This document shows positions 26,855 to 35,326 of a DNA stretch of 64,000 bases, one piece after another. Position numbers and translations under genes: made by a program. The DNA is from Prevotella sp. CAG:485 (lineage in GTDB: Bacteria > Bacteroidota > Bacteroidia > Bacteroidales > Muribaculaceae): positions 1-64,000 of the forward strand of contig FR897805.1 in assembly GCA_000437495.1 (NCBI GenBank). The letters are read 5' to 3'. The stretch's first letter is position 1, and each line of letters starts with the position of its first letter. The notes under the pieces were generated by a model. It made no database searches. It had not been told where the DNA came from and was given only the letters and a program-made list of their open reading frames with translations.

Positions 26855-27964
26855 ATGCCTACACCCTCTTTACTCGACCGTCTGTCGGTGCTTGAAGACC
26901 GTTATCGCGAGGTGTCGACGCTTATTGCCGACCCTGATGTTATTGCCGATCAGCAACGCTATGTGAGGCTCATGCGCGAATATCATGATTTGGGTAAACT
27001 CGCCGAAACAGGTGCCCGTTACCGTGCCCTCATCAATGGTCTCAATGAGGCCAGAGCCATTATTGCCAACGAGTCTGACGAGGAGTTGCGCGAGATGGCC
27101 AGGCAGGAAGCTGACGAGAATGCACGCCGGATTCCCGAGCTGGAAGAGCAGATAAAACTGATGCTGATTCCGCCAGACCCTGACGATGCCAAAAACTGCA
27201 TTGTGGAACTTCGCTCGGGTACCGGCGGCGATGAAGCGGCTCTCTTTGCCGGCGATTTGTTTCGCATGTACGAGAAATTTGCCGAACGCAAGGGCTGGAC
27301 GCTGACTGTCTCTTCTGTCTCGCCGGGAACTGCCGGCGGCTTCAAGGAGATTGTCTTCACCCTCAGCGGTAACAACACTTACGGGGTGATGAAATATGAA
27401 AGCGGTGTTCACCGTGTGCAGCGAGTGCCTGCCACGGAAACGCAGGGTCGCGTGCATACGTCGGCGGCAACGGTGGCAGTACTCCCCGAAGCCGCGCCAT
27501 TTGAGGTGGAGATTCACGAAGGTGAGATTAAATGGGACACTTTCCGAAGCAGCGGCGCCGGCGGTCAGAACGTCAATAAGGTGGAGAGCGGCGTGAGGTT
27601 ACGCTATCCGTGGAAGAACCCGGAAACGGGTCAGACTGAGGAGATTCTGATTGAGTGTACGGAAACGCGCGACCAGCCCAAGAATAAGGAAAGGGCGTTG
27701 GCAAGGTTGCGTACCTTTATCTATGACCGCGAGCATCAGAAATATGTTGACGACATAGCCTCGCGCCGCAAGTCTATGGTCAGTACAGGCGACAGGTCGG
27801 CAAAAATCCGCACATACAATTTCCCGCAGGGTCGAATCACCGACCACCGCATCAACTTTACGGCTTATAACCTGCAGGCTTTCCTCGACGGCGATATACA
27901 GCAGCTAATCGACGCTCTGACGGTGGCCGAGAATGCCTCCAAACTGGCGGAAGCAGAGCTGTAA
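26855..27964 (+). CDS. prfA: Peptide chain release factor 1
   Basis: 369 residues from the ATG at 26855; the open frame runs further upstream but that part has no RF1 similarity and overlaps the rpsP promoter. The stop-codon-reading PAT tripeptide is at 192-194 (RVPATETQGRVHTS), identifying RF1 rather than RF2, and the peptidyl-hydrolysis GGQ is at 236-238 (SSGAGGQNVNKV). It terminates translation at UAA and UAG. pyrF follows 42 bp downstream on the same strand. Confidence 0.96.
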   Translation: MPTPSLLDRLSVLEDRYREVSTLIADPDVIADQQRYVRLMREYHDLGKLAETGARYRALINGLNEARAIIANESDEELREMARQEADENARRIPELEEQIKLMLIPPDPDDAKNCIVELRSGTGGDEAALFAGDLFRMYEKFAERKGWTLTVSSVSPGTAGGFKEIVFTLSGNNTYGVMKYESGVHRVQRVPATETQGRVHTSAATVAVLPEAAPFEVEIHEGEIKWDTFRSSGAGGQNVNKVESGVRLRYPWKNPETGQTEEILIECTETRDQPKNKERALARLRTFIYDREHQKYVDDIASRRKSMVSTGDRSAKIRTYNFPQGRITDHRINFTAYNLQAFLDGDIQQLIDALTVAENASKLAEAEL

Positions 27965-28006
27965 GTATCTGGTAATAAGGATAATACTTTTACACACACT
28001 AATATA

Positions 28007-28825
28007 ATGACAAGAAACGAACTGACAGCAGAGATAAAGCGCACAGGCAGCTTTTTGTGCGTGGGTCTCGACACTGACGTTGAAAAAATTCCGCAACATC
28101 TTCGGTCCAAAAAAGATGCCGTTTTGGAGTTCAACCGTGCCATCATCGACGCAACTGCGCCTTATTGCGTGGCTTACAAGCCCAACAGCGCCTTCTATGA
28201 ATGTCGCGGCGCAGAGGGATGGGAGGAGTTGCGCCAAACGTGCCGTTACATCAAGGAGAAATATCCCAATAAACTGCTCATCATCGACTGCAAACGCGGC
28301 GATATAGGCAACACGGCAAAGATGTATGCCAAAGCAATGTTTGAAGACCTTCAGGCCGACGCTGTTACGATAGCACCTTATATGGGCAGCGACAGTGTGA
28401 TGCCTTTCCTGGCTTACGAAGGCAAATGGGTTATTCTGCTTGACCTCACCTCTAATCCCTCGGCAAGTGATTTCCAGCTCATCACCGATGCCGATAACAC
28501 GCCTCTTTTTATTAATGTGTTGCGCCGCTCGCAAAAATGGGAAGGCGTGTCGGACTCAAACATGATGTATGTGGTAGGTGCCACAAGGGCAGAGATGCTT
28601 GCCGAGATTCGCAAGGAAGTGCCTTCGAGCTTTCTGCTCGTTCCGGGCGTAGGCGCTCAGGGTGGTAGTCTCGAAGATGTCTGCCGTTATGGTCTGACAG
28701 CCGATTGCGGACTGTTGGTGAACTCATCGCGCGGCATCATCTATGCCTCCTCAGGTGAAGATTTTGCTCAGGCAGCTGCGGCAAAAGCTGAAGAAATGCG
28801 GAATCGGATGGTGGCTTTTGTGTGA
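28007..28825 (+). CDS. pyrF: Orotidine 5'-phosphate decarboxylase
   Basis: 272 residues of the longer, bacterial/actinobacterial-like PyrF type. It decarboxylates OMP to UMP, the last step of de novo UMP synthesis. The catalytic D-x-K-x-x-D signature appears as [31 protein letters not shown] and VVGATRAE support the family, and the phosphate-binding loop is PGVGAQGG. It is probably co-transcribed with prfA. Confidence 0.95.
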   Translation: MTRNELTAEIKRTGSFLCVGLDTDVEKIPQHLRSKKDAVLEFNRAIIDATAPYCVAYKPNSAFYECRGAEGWEELRQTCRYIKEKYPNKLLIIDCKRGDIGNTAKMYAKAMFEDLQADAVTIAPYMGSDSVMPFLAYEGKWVILLDLTSNPSASDFQLITDADNTPLFINVLRRSQKWEGVSDSNMMYVVGATRAEMLAEIRKEVPSSFLLVPGVGAQGGSLEDVCRYGLTADCGLLVNSSRGIIYASSGEDFAQAAAAKAEEMRNRMVAFV

Positions 28826-28828
28826 AAA

Positions 28829-28862
28829 TTTGCATGACTTTCGGATTTTATCCTTAAATTTG
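28829..28862 (+). promoter_or_regulatory. Promoter of the LRR surface protein
   Basis: TTTG (28829-28832) and TAAATTTG (28855-28862), 22 bp apart, directly after the pyrF stop and 36 bp before the LRR start codon. Confidence 0.55.
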
Positions 28863-28898
28863 CAGATTCAAACACGAAAGTACCATAAACTCAAACGC

Positions 28899-30908
28899 AT
28901 GAAACACAATTACCTGTTTGCAATGGCAGCATTGTTACTTTCGGGAGCAGCCCTGTTGCCATTGACCTCCAACGGCCAGATTGAGTATGTAGATCTCGGA
29001 CTGCCGTCAGGCACTCTGTGGGCCAACATGAATGTGGGCGCCACTCAGGAAAGCGATTCCGGCTTCTACTACCAATGGGGCGATACCGTAACCCGCAAAG
29101 CCGATTTCTCCTGGAAAAACTACAAATGGTGTAACGGCACTCAGCAGCACATGACCAAATACTGCACCGACAGCACTTATGGTGATGTGGACAACAAGCT
29201 GGTGCTTGACCTCCTGGATGACGCCGGCGCCCTCGCCGCCAACGTAGGCAGCCCCACAAAGGCTGAGTTCGATGAGCTGCTCGACAAGAAGCTCTGCAAA
29301 TGGACCCTCGACACCGTAAACGACCGCAAGGGTGCCCGCGTAACCGGACCTAACGGCAATTCCATTTTCCTGCCGGCTTACGGCTTCCGCACCGGAACGC
29401 GCGTGTCGTCAAACAACTTGGCAGGCTGCTACGCCACCAACACGCTCAAGGATGCCCCCGCGCGTTACAACTACAACTCTTATGTGGTTCGTTTTGGCGT
29501 GTCGCGTACGGGTGTCAGCATTGACTCCCGCGACCATAACGGCTCAGGATATGTGCCCCGCAACTACGGTTACAACATCCGTCCGGTAAAACGTTCGCAA
29601 CCGGCCGGAACAACGTTCACGGTAGGCGATTACAAATACGTCATCCTTGACGATTCCCTCCGCACGGTGTCTCTGACCCCTGCCAACGACACGCTGGTGG
29701 ATGTGGTGATTCCCGAAACGGTGAAGTTCGATGACTTTACCTATACCATTACAGAAACCACGGAGCGCGCATTCAACAATATGAAGACGATGAAGAGCGT
29801 TGATGTGCCTCGCACACTGGTGAAGTTCGGAAAACAGTCGTTTAATGGATGCTCGAATCTGAAAAAGACCACTATCCACGACGTCAACGCCTGGATGAGA
29901 ATTGACTTCTCAGGCTCCTCACTGTCAAATCCTACCTATCAGTCGAAGAACCTCTATCTCAACGACTCAGTTCTTGAGACGGCAATCATTACAGATACCA
30001 TAAGCCAGGTAAATCCCCTCTGCTTCTACTATTGCCAGACTCTGAAGAAAGTCGTGCTGCCTCCCACGGTTAAGAAAATTGGCAAATGGGGCTTCTACAG
30101 ATCAGGTGTTGAAGAGGTTTCACTGCCCGAAGTCCTCACCACTTCTGAAGATTATGCCTTCCAGTACAGCGGTCTGAAGACCCTGTCAATGCCCGCCAAT
30201 TACACGGTGATGAAGAACGGCACATTCGCCCACTGCAAGAGCCTGCAGAAGGTGAAGATAGCTGACAACATGATTACTCTGCCCATGAACACTTTCCAGG
30301 GTTGCAATGCTCTGACAGAAGTTGAGTTCAACAAGCGACTGAAGACCATTAAGAAAGGTGCTTTCGTAGCCACCGCTCTTAAAGATGTCGTCTTCCCCGA
30401 TTCACTGGAGAAAATCGAGAATCAGTCGTTTGTAGACCCCATCTATTTGGAAACCATCACCTTCGGTGAGAAAGTGAACTTCATCGGCTATATGTCATTC
30501 TACGTTAACGCCTCTACAATTCAGCAGTTTAACTGGAAAACGCCCATGAAGGCTGTGCTCTGCAAAGCTGTTGTGCCTCCCACAATCGAGTTCACCACGA
30601 ACAAGGAGGGCCAGTCGTACGCCGAAGTATGGAACGAGGAAGTTTACACCAAAGCCACCCTTTATGTGCCGGCAAGCAGCATCGAGGCATATAAGAATGC
30701 TCCCGAATGGAAACGCTTTGTCAATGTCAAAGACATCAACGAATACAACGGCGTTGAGGGCATAGACGGCGATGCCGAAGTAGTTTATGTGAAATGGTTC
30801 ACCATGGATGGCGTTCAGGTGTCGAACCCGGCTCCCAATAACCTTTATGTGAAAGTAACCGGTTATTCCAACGGTCAGCGCCTGGTAAGCAAAGTGCTTT
30901 ATCGCTGA
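28899..30908 (+). CDS. BspA-type leucine-rich-repeat surface protein with FISUMP-like domain
   Basis: 669 residues; the ATG at 28899 starts a good signal peptide (MKHNYLFAMAALLLSGAALL). Residues about 28-230 resemble the Fibrobacter major paralogous (FISUMP-like) domain: YVDLGLPSGTLWANMNVGA and FYYQWGDT. From about 240 to 600 there are LRR_5/BspA repeats of roughly 23 residues (for example VSLPEVLTTSEDYAFQYSGL). The end (WFTMDGVQVSNPAPNNLYV to VLYR) looks like a type IX secretion sorting domain. It is probably a surface adhesin or sensor. A strong terminator follows. A second LRR gene at 41161 is broken. Confidence 0.85.
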   Translation: MKHNYLFAMAALLLSGAALLPLTSNGQIEYVDLGLPSGTLWANMNVGATQESDSGFYYQWGDTVTRKADFSWKNYKWCNGTQQHMTKYCTDSTYGDVDNKLVLDLLDDAGALAANVGSPTKAEFDELLDKKLCKWTLDTVNDRKGARVTGPNGNSIFLPAYGFRTGTRVSSNNLAGCYATNTLKDAPARYNYNSYVVRFGVSRTGVSIDSRDHNGSGYVPRNYGYNIRPVKRSQPAGTTFTVGDYKYVILDDSLRTVSLTPANDTLVDVVIPETVKFDDFTYTITETTERAFNNMKTMKSVDVPRTLVKFGKQSFNGCSNLKKTTIHDVNAWMRIDFSGSSLSNPTYQSKNLYLNDSVLETAIITDTISQVNPLCFYYCQTLKKVVLPPTVKKIGKWGFYRSGVEEVSLPEVLTTSEDYAFQYSGLKTLSMPANYTVMKNGTFAHCKSLQKVKIADNMITLPMNTFQGCNALTEVEFNKRLKTIKKGAFVATALKDVVFPDSLEKIENQSFVDPIYLETITFGEKVNFIGYMSFYVNASTIQQFNWKTPMKAVLCKAVVPPTIEFTTNKEGQSYAEVWNEEVYTKATLYVPASSIEAYKNAPEWKRFVNVKDINEYNGVEGIDGDAEVVYVKWFTMDGVQVSNPAPNNLYVKVTGYSNGQRLVSKVLYR

Positions 30909-30926
30909 TAGTTTAGTCTAAAGATT

Positions 30927-30976
30927 AAGAGGCTGCGGAAAGTTGCATTAGCAATGTTTTCGCAGCCTCTTTTCCT
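30927..30976 (+). terminator. Terminator of the LRR gene
   Basis: An 11-bp stem (AAGAGGCTGCG / CGCAGCCTCTT) is extended inward by GAAA/TTTC and TTGC/GCAA pairs and ends in a T run. Confidence 0.85.
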
Positions 30977-31069
30977 GTTTTTGAGTCGGAGAGAAAAACC
31001 TTACTTTGGGCCGAGTGTTATAGTATAAGAGAATGAAAAAGAGATAAGAACAATTTGACAGTTACAACA

Positions 31070-31288
31070 ATGAAGACAATTTCTATTTTAGCCTATTTCC
31101 TTGGATCAATATTGCTGATAGCCTCCTGCTTCACTTCCTCACTGGCTCTGACTTGGTGCTTTGGAGCCGCCGCAGTGGTTTTCCTTATAGTAGGATGTGT
31201 ATTTCAGTTTAACAGCAAACAGTCGGTTGCGCATACCTACGTTCACACGTCGCACACGCACAACGACCATTTCAACCAAGCTCGCTGA
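31070..31288 (+). CDS. Small membrane protein with His/Thr-rich tail
   Basis: 72 residues from the ATG at 31070. Two hydrophobic helices (about 3-24 and 27-47) are followed by a polar tail containing HTYVHTSHTHNDHF with five histidines. No family recognised. The stop overlaps the 3' end of the convergent murU-like gene by 17 bp, with no room for a terminator between them. It is supported mainly by hydrophobicity and position, so its reality is moderate. Confidence 0.5.
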   Translation: MKTISILAYFLGSILLIASCFTSSLALTWCFGAAAVVFLIVGCVFQFNSKQSVAHTYVHTSHTHNDHFNQAR

Positions 31289-32006
31289 CAAAGGCCTCAG
31301 CCTTTGCCAGAGCATCCGGCTTGCCGATGTCGAGCAAGCGCAGATTCTCCATATAGAATCTGCTGAAAGTCATTTCAGCGCAGGCAGTTAAGAAGAAATC
31401 CATGATGGGAAAGACAGGTTTGTCCATGTCTTTTCTCATTTTTATTATAGCCCCCTTGCCCATAATATATATACCGCTGAAAGCCTCCTCACACTCCGAG
31501 TCAGGGGCGTAAGATGCCGGTTTTACAGCTCCCGATTTCAGGTCATGCCAGCCGCATAAAGCCCCATTTTTGTCGAAGGCTAATTTGCGCGAAGACACAC
31601 GCCCCGAAGTGAGCAGAGTGGCATGAGCCTGCGTGGCAATATGCTGTTGCATTATCATTTGCAACGGCGCATTGCTGAGAATATCCACATTATGTACTAA
31701 CAGAGGCTCGTTGCCGCCTAAAACCTCGTCTGCCTGCAAAATGCCGCCGCCCGTGTCGAGCAGCTGGTCCCTTTCATCGCTGATGCAGATTTCAGCCTTG
31801 TTATCACGGCTGCTCAGAAAGCTGATTATCTGGTCGCCGAAGTGATGCACATTGACCACTATGCGGCCGAAACCCTCATTTTCCAGCTTCGTCAGAACCC
31901 GCTCAAGCATCGGCACGCCGGCAACCGGCACCAATGCCTTCGGATGCTCTAAAGTCCATGGCTTAAGCCGGGTACCCAAACCCGCTGCAAGAACCAACGC
32001 CCTCAT
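31272..32006 (-). CDS. murU: MurU-like nucleotidyltransferase (sugar-1-phosphate)
   Basis: 244 residues of the NTP-transferase fold: the start MRALVLAAGLGTRLKPWTLE carries the G-x-G-T-R-x-x-P signature and KALVPV the substrate lysine; VNVHHFGDQI and DTGGGILQA follow. It has no hexapeptide acyltransferase domain, which fits MurNAc-1-phosphate uridylyltransferase MurU rather than GlmU. With the AmgK-like kinase upstream it would convert recovered MurNAc to UDP-MurNAc, bypassing MurA/MurB. The specificity is inferred from the operon partner; mannose-1-phosphate is an alternative. Its ATG overlaps the RapZ-C stop by 4 bp. Confidence 0.78.
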   Translation of the reverse strand: MRALVLAAGLGTRLKPWTLEHPKALVPVAGVPMLERVLTKLENEGFGRIVVNVHHFGDQIISFLSSRDNKAEICISDERDQLLDTGGGILQADEVLGGNEPLLVHNVDILSNAPLQMIMQQHIATQAHATLLTSGRVSSRKLAFDKNGALCGWHDLKSGAVKPASYAPDSECEEAFSGIYIMGKGAIIKMRKDMDKPVFPIMDFFLTACAEMTFSRFYMENLRLLDIGKPDALAKAEAFVSELG

Positions 32007-32452
32007 AGCTCCTCATGAATATTCTGTTCGCGGTGGCAGAGCGATACGACCACCTGAGGAAATTTTTCCTTGATGTGCCGGGCAAGATGTTCGGCACTGT
32101 ATACAGACCGGTGTTGGCCGCCTGTGCAGCCGAAACCCACTGATAAATCGGTAAATCCGCGTTTCAGATACTTCTCTACAGCCCGGTCGGTGAGAGCGAA
32201 GACATTCTGCAGGAAAGGCTGTATCTCACCCTTCTCTTCCAAAAAACGCTGCACAGGCTCATCGCGCCCTGTCAGCATCTTGTATTCATCGTAACGGCCC
32301 GGATTATGCAGACAGCGACAGTCAAAAATAAATCCGCCTCCGTTGCCGGCTGTCTCCACGGGATAGCCGCGCCGATAAGAAAAACTTTCTATATGAAGCC
32401 TCAGAGGCTTTTTCTCATTTTCCGGTTGACACATATATCTCAGGTTTATCAC
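32003..32452 (-). CDS. Stand-alone RapZ C-terminal-domain protein
   Basis: 149 residues (or 143 from the ATG at 32434) matching only the C-terminal half of RapZ/YvcJ: LHIESFSYRRG, FIFDCRCLHNPGR, and VGFGCTGGQHRSVYSAEHLA. The N-terminal P-loop ATPase half is absent. In E. coli the RapZ C-terminal domain binds glucosamine-6-phosphate and the small RNA GlmZ. Here it lies between an amino-sugar kinase gene and a sugar nucleotidyltransferase gene, overlapping both, so an amino-sugar-phosphate sensing or RNA-binding role in salvage is a reasonable but untested inference. Confidence 0.85.
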   Translation of the reverse strand: MINLRYMCQPENEKKPLRLHIESFSYRRGYPVETAGNGGGFIFDCRCLHNPGRYDEYKMLTGRDEPVQRFLEEKGEIQPFLQNVFALTDRAVEKYLKRGFTDLSVGFGCTGGQHRSVYSAEHLARHIKEKFPQVVVSLCHREQNIHEEL

Positions 32453-33431
32453 ATATATACTGTGAAATTCGTTTTAGCTCGGGGTAAGGCTCAAAAGTGC
32501 CGTTATCAATAAGACCGCGCAGAGAACGCAGAGCCAAAGGAATGCTTTTCAGAAAATGTTCCTTGCGCTGAGTGAGACCCCTCATGCCGTATGCCCCCAA
32601 AGTCTGCAAAACCCGCAGCGGAACCATTTCATAGACAGCCTGCGTTACCTCTTCCTCAGAAACGGGGCGCAAAGAGGCCAGTTCACGGGCGTAAACATTG
32701 ATGAATCGGCGCTGAGTGGCATCATTAAGCGCAAGACGAGCCTGCCAAAGCATCGACACCACATCATAGACAATCGGTCCCGGGCGTCCACCCTGAAAAT
32801 CTATCCAATAGAGGTCTCCGTTGTGGGCCATGATATTGCGGCTCTGGCAGTCGCGATACATGAAACCCCATAACTCAGGTTTGCACGAAGAGAGCCTCTT
32901 AGCCATGAGCTGAAAATCATCTTCAAGCAGATTCTCGTCCATGGCAATGTCCTTGGGCTTGAGGAAACAATATTTGAAATAGTTGAGGTCCCACAAAATG
33001 AGCCGGCTTCCGAAAGGGGGACGCACAAGCGCCGCTGTGCCCACAGTCCTCGCTCCCGTCTGCAGATGCGGCAAAGTACGCATTGCCTCCTCAAACATCT
33101 TGCCAAGCACAAATGAGGCAAAGTCGGGGGCCTTGGCCCTGTCAAACAGCGATATATTGCCAAGATCCTGCTGCAGATATACCATACGGTCGGCACTTAC
33201 AGCATAAACATCCGGCACCTTAATGCCGTCGGCCTTTAAGGCGCCCTGCAAGGCGAAAAAATCCTCATTCTCAGCCGCGTCAGTGCCCACGGTGGCTATA
33301 ACCGAGCGGTTCTTCCCCGCGATACGGTAATACCGCCTACCCGAACCCGAAGCGGCTATCGCTTTCATGGCCTCAGGCTGCCCGAAATGTTCCCTGAAGA
33401 GCTCCAAGGCCCTCTTCTCAACCTCTTTCAT
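32415..33431 (-). CDS. amgK: AmgK-like amino-sugar kinase (aminoglycoside phosphotransferase family)
   Basis: 338 residues of the APH/choline-kinase fold. The N-lobe has SGSGRRYYRIA and VYLQQDLGNISLFD; the catalytic loop reads MYRDCQSRNIM, with tyrosine where most members have histidine but the aspartate and asparagine kept; the metal aspartate lies in LYWIDFQGGRPGPIVYDV. AmgK phosphorylates MurNAc/GlcNAc at C1, feeding MurU. The start codon lies four bases after a TAATTTTG box, giving a leaderless mRNA. It is the first of three overlapping genes. Confidence 0.8.
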   Translation of the reverse strand: MKEVEKRALELFREHFGQPEAMKAIAASGSGRRYYRIAGKNRSVIATVGTDAAENEDFFALQGALKADGIKVPDVYAVSADRMVYLQQDLGNISLFDRAKAPDFASFVLGKMFEEAMRTLPHLQTGARTVGTAALVRPPFGSRLILWDLNYFKYCFLKPKDIAMDENLLEDDFQLMAKRLSSCKPELWGFMYRDCQSRNIMAHNGDLYWIDFQGGRPGPIVYDVVSMLWQARLALNDATQRRFINVYARELASLRPVSEEEVTQAVYEMVPLRVLQTLGAYGMRGLTQRKEHFLKSIPLALRSLRGLIDNGTFEPYPELKRISQYICDKPEIYVSTGK

Positions 33432-33435
33432 ACTG

Positions 33436-33443
33436 CAAAATTA
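33436..33443 (-). promoter_or_regulatory. -7 box of the amgK operon
   Basis: TAATTTTG on the minus strand, separated from the ATG by only CAGT. No clear -33 TTG was found. Confidence 0.55.
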
Positions 33444-33485
33444 CGAAATTTCTCTCTACACACATTACATTATATTATTTTTAGT

Positions 33486-33493
33486 TAATTTTG
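33486..33493 (+). promoter_or_regulatory. -7 box of pgk
   Basis: TAATTTTG, 75 bp before the preferred ATG, divergent from the amgK promoter. Confidence 0.5.
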
Positions 33494-33567
33494 CAGCGGC
33501 ATTGAACACCACTTACCATTATCGGTGTTTATACAAAAGGTAAATGTCAGAAAACACACAAGTAAAA

Positions 33568-34827
33568 ATGGCAAACATTAAAGACTTTAACTTCGAAGGC
33601 AAGCGTGCCATAGTACGCGTAGATTTCAATGTGCCCCTCGATGAGAATGGCCATATCACCGACGATACCCGCATCCGCGGTGCCCTTCCCACCCTCAAAA
33701 AGATACTCGACGACGGCGGCAGCCTTATCCTGATGTCGCACATGGGCAAACCCAAAGGCAAAGTCAATCCCAAACTCTCGCTGCTGCAAATTCGCGACGC
33801 TGTGGCGAAAGCCCTCGGCCGCGACGTTCAGTTCGCCCCCGACTGCATGAAGGCTAAAGAGGCAGCCGAAAACCTCAAACCCGGTCAGGTGCTTCTGCTT
33901 GAAAACCTCCGTTTCTATCCCGAAGAGGAAGGCAAGCCTGTGGGCATAGACAAAGCTGACCCCGGCTATAAAGCTGCTGCCGAGGAGATGAAAAAACGTC
34001 AGAAAGAATTTGCCAAGACCCTGGCTTCTTACTCCGACGTTTATGTAAACGACGCCTTCGGCACAGCTCACCGCAAACACGCTTCAACAGCCGTGATTGC
34101 CGACTACTTCAAACCTGAAGACAAGATGCTCGGCTTCCTGATGGAAAAAGAGGTAAGCGCCGTTGACAAGATTCTGAAAAACATTCAGCGTCCCTTCACC
34201 GCCATCATGGGCGGCAGCAAAGTCAGCACCAAGATTGGCATCATTGAAAACCTGATGGACAAGGTTGACAACCTGATACTCTGCGGCGGCATGACTTACA
34301 CCTTCGCCAAGGCTCAGGGCGGCAAGATTGGCGATTCGCTCTGCGAAGACGATAAGCTGCAGCTTGCCCTCGACATCATTGCCAAGGCAAAAGAAAAAGG
34401 TGTGAACCTGGTGCTCGGCACCGATTGCGTGGCAGCCGATTCATTCAGCAACGACGCAAAGACGCAAATCTGCCCGGTGAACAATATCCCTGACGGATGG
34501 ATGGGTCTGGACGCCGGTCCTGACAGCATTCTGGCCTTCCGCAACGTCATTCTGCCCGCCAAGACCATACTGTGGAACGGCCCGGCCGGAGTCTTTGAGT
34601 TCGACAATTTCTCAAAAGGCTCGTGCGCAATAGCCGAATCCATAGCTGAGGCAACCTCCAACGGCGCCTTCTCGCTGGTTGGCGGCGGCGATTCCGTGGC
34701 CTGCGTCAACAAATTCGGCCTTGCCGACTCCGTTTCCTACGTCAGCACAGGCGGCGGCGCTCTGCTCGAAGCTATTGAGGGCAAAACCCTTCCCGGCGTG
34801 GCCGCTGTAGAAGGCAACAAAGAATAA
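33568..34827 (+). CDS. pgk: Phosphoglycerate kinase
   Basis: 419 residues from the ATG at 33568 ([20 protein letters not shown]); an in-frame ATG 24 bp upstream is possible but gives a non-homologous 8-residue addition. It transfers phosphate from 1,3-bisphosphoglycerate to ADP in glycolysis. Visible: [13 protein letters not shown], the substrate arginine segment, [25 protein letters not shown], and the nucleotide-binding LVGGGDSVA with STGGGALLE. Terminated by a strong hairpin. Confidence 0.97.
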   Translation: MANIKDFNFEGKRAIVRVDFNVPLDENGHITDDTRIRGALPTLKKILDDGGSLILMSHMGKPKGKVNPKLSLLQIRDAVAKALGRDVQFAPDCMKAKEAAENLKPGQVLLLENLRFYPEEEGKPVGIDKADPGYKAAAEEMKKRQKEFAKTLASYSDVYVNDAFGTAHRKHASTAVIADYFKPEDKMLGFLMEKEVSAVDKILKNIQRPFTAIMGGSKVSTKIGIIENLMDKVDNLILCGGMTYTFAKAQGGKIGDSLCEDDKLQLALDIIAKAKEKGVNLVLGTDCVAADSFSNDAKTQICPVNNIPDGWMGLDAGPDSILAFRNVILPAKTILWNGPAGVFEFDNFSKGSCAIAESIAEATSNGAFSLVGGGDSVACVNKFGLADSVSYVSTGGGALLEAIEGKTLPGVAAVEGNKE

Positions 34828-34861
34828 GCGGATAACACTTCGCCCCAAAAGTTACTGAACT

Positions 34862-34904
34862 ACCGGGAATGACGCAGCAGACGCCATTCCCGGTTTTGTT
34901 TTTG
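34862..34904 (+). terminator. Terminator of pgk
   Basis: ACCGGGAATG (34862-34871) pairs with CATTCCCGGT (34885-34894), followed by a T-rich tract. Confidence 0.85.
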
Positions 34905-35023
34905 AAGCGAGGAAAGGGTAAGTGAGGAGGAGAAAACTAAAAAAATAAAAAATAAGAGTGTAAGGGGCGAAAGCGGCTTGAGTAACACAATAAACCGGGC
35001 TGATAACCGATTTAAGAATAAAA

Positions 35024-35088
35024 GCCCGTTAAAAATGGAGCGAAAACATGTTTTATAACATATTTTTAACGGGCATTAAATTTTTTTC
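35024..35088 (+). terminator. Long hairpin with T7 tract containing AT palindrome copy 3
   Basis: A perfect 13-bp inverted repeat (GCCCGTTAAAAAT at 35024-35036, complement at 35062-35074) encloses a 25-base loop that contains the ATGTTTTATAACAT palindrome, and is followed by ATTAAATTTTTTT. It resembles a terminator, but pgk is already terminated 120 bp earlier. The rest of the 499-bp gap 34828-35326 holds AT-rich DNA with no ORF, then the exbB promoter and leader. Confidence 0.55.
35047..35067. repeat. AT-rich palindrome, copy 3 of 3
   Basis: CATGTTTTATAACAT plus ATTTTT, identical at 19 of 21 positions to 7743-7763. It lies inside the loop and right arm of the 35024 hairpin, about 55 bp upstream of the exbB -7 box. 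Confidence 0.55.
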
Positions 35089-35100
35089 AATTCAAAGGCA

Positions 35101-35130
35101 TTGTAATGCGAAAGAATTTTAGTAACTTTG
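35101..35130 (+). promoter_or_regulatory. Promoter of the exbB-exbD-exbD-tonB operon
   Basis: TTG (35101-35103) and TAACTTTG (35123-35130) with 19 bp spacing. It predicts a 5' leader of about 190 nt before exbB. Confidence 0.7.
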
Positions 35131-35326
35131 CAATGTTAACGCACAACGGTCTGACCGAGGTTCTACAGACATACCAACCCATCTTAGCGGCGAGGTAAAA
35201 TGAGCAGAACAGCGAGGTCAACGCATGGCGCTCAAAAACACACACACAATCAACGGGCGACGAGTCCGTAAAACCGGAACTGAACAAAAAAACTAATAAA
35301 CACAACAACAGTTTTTCAAATTAATT

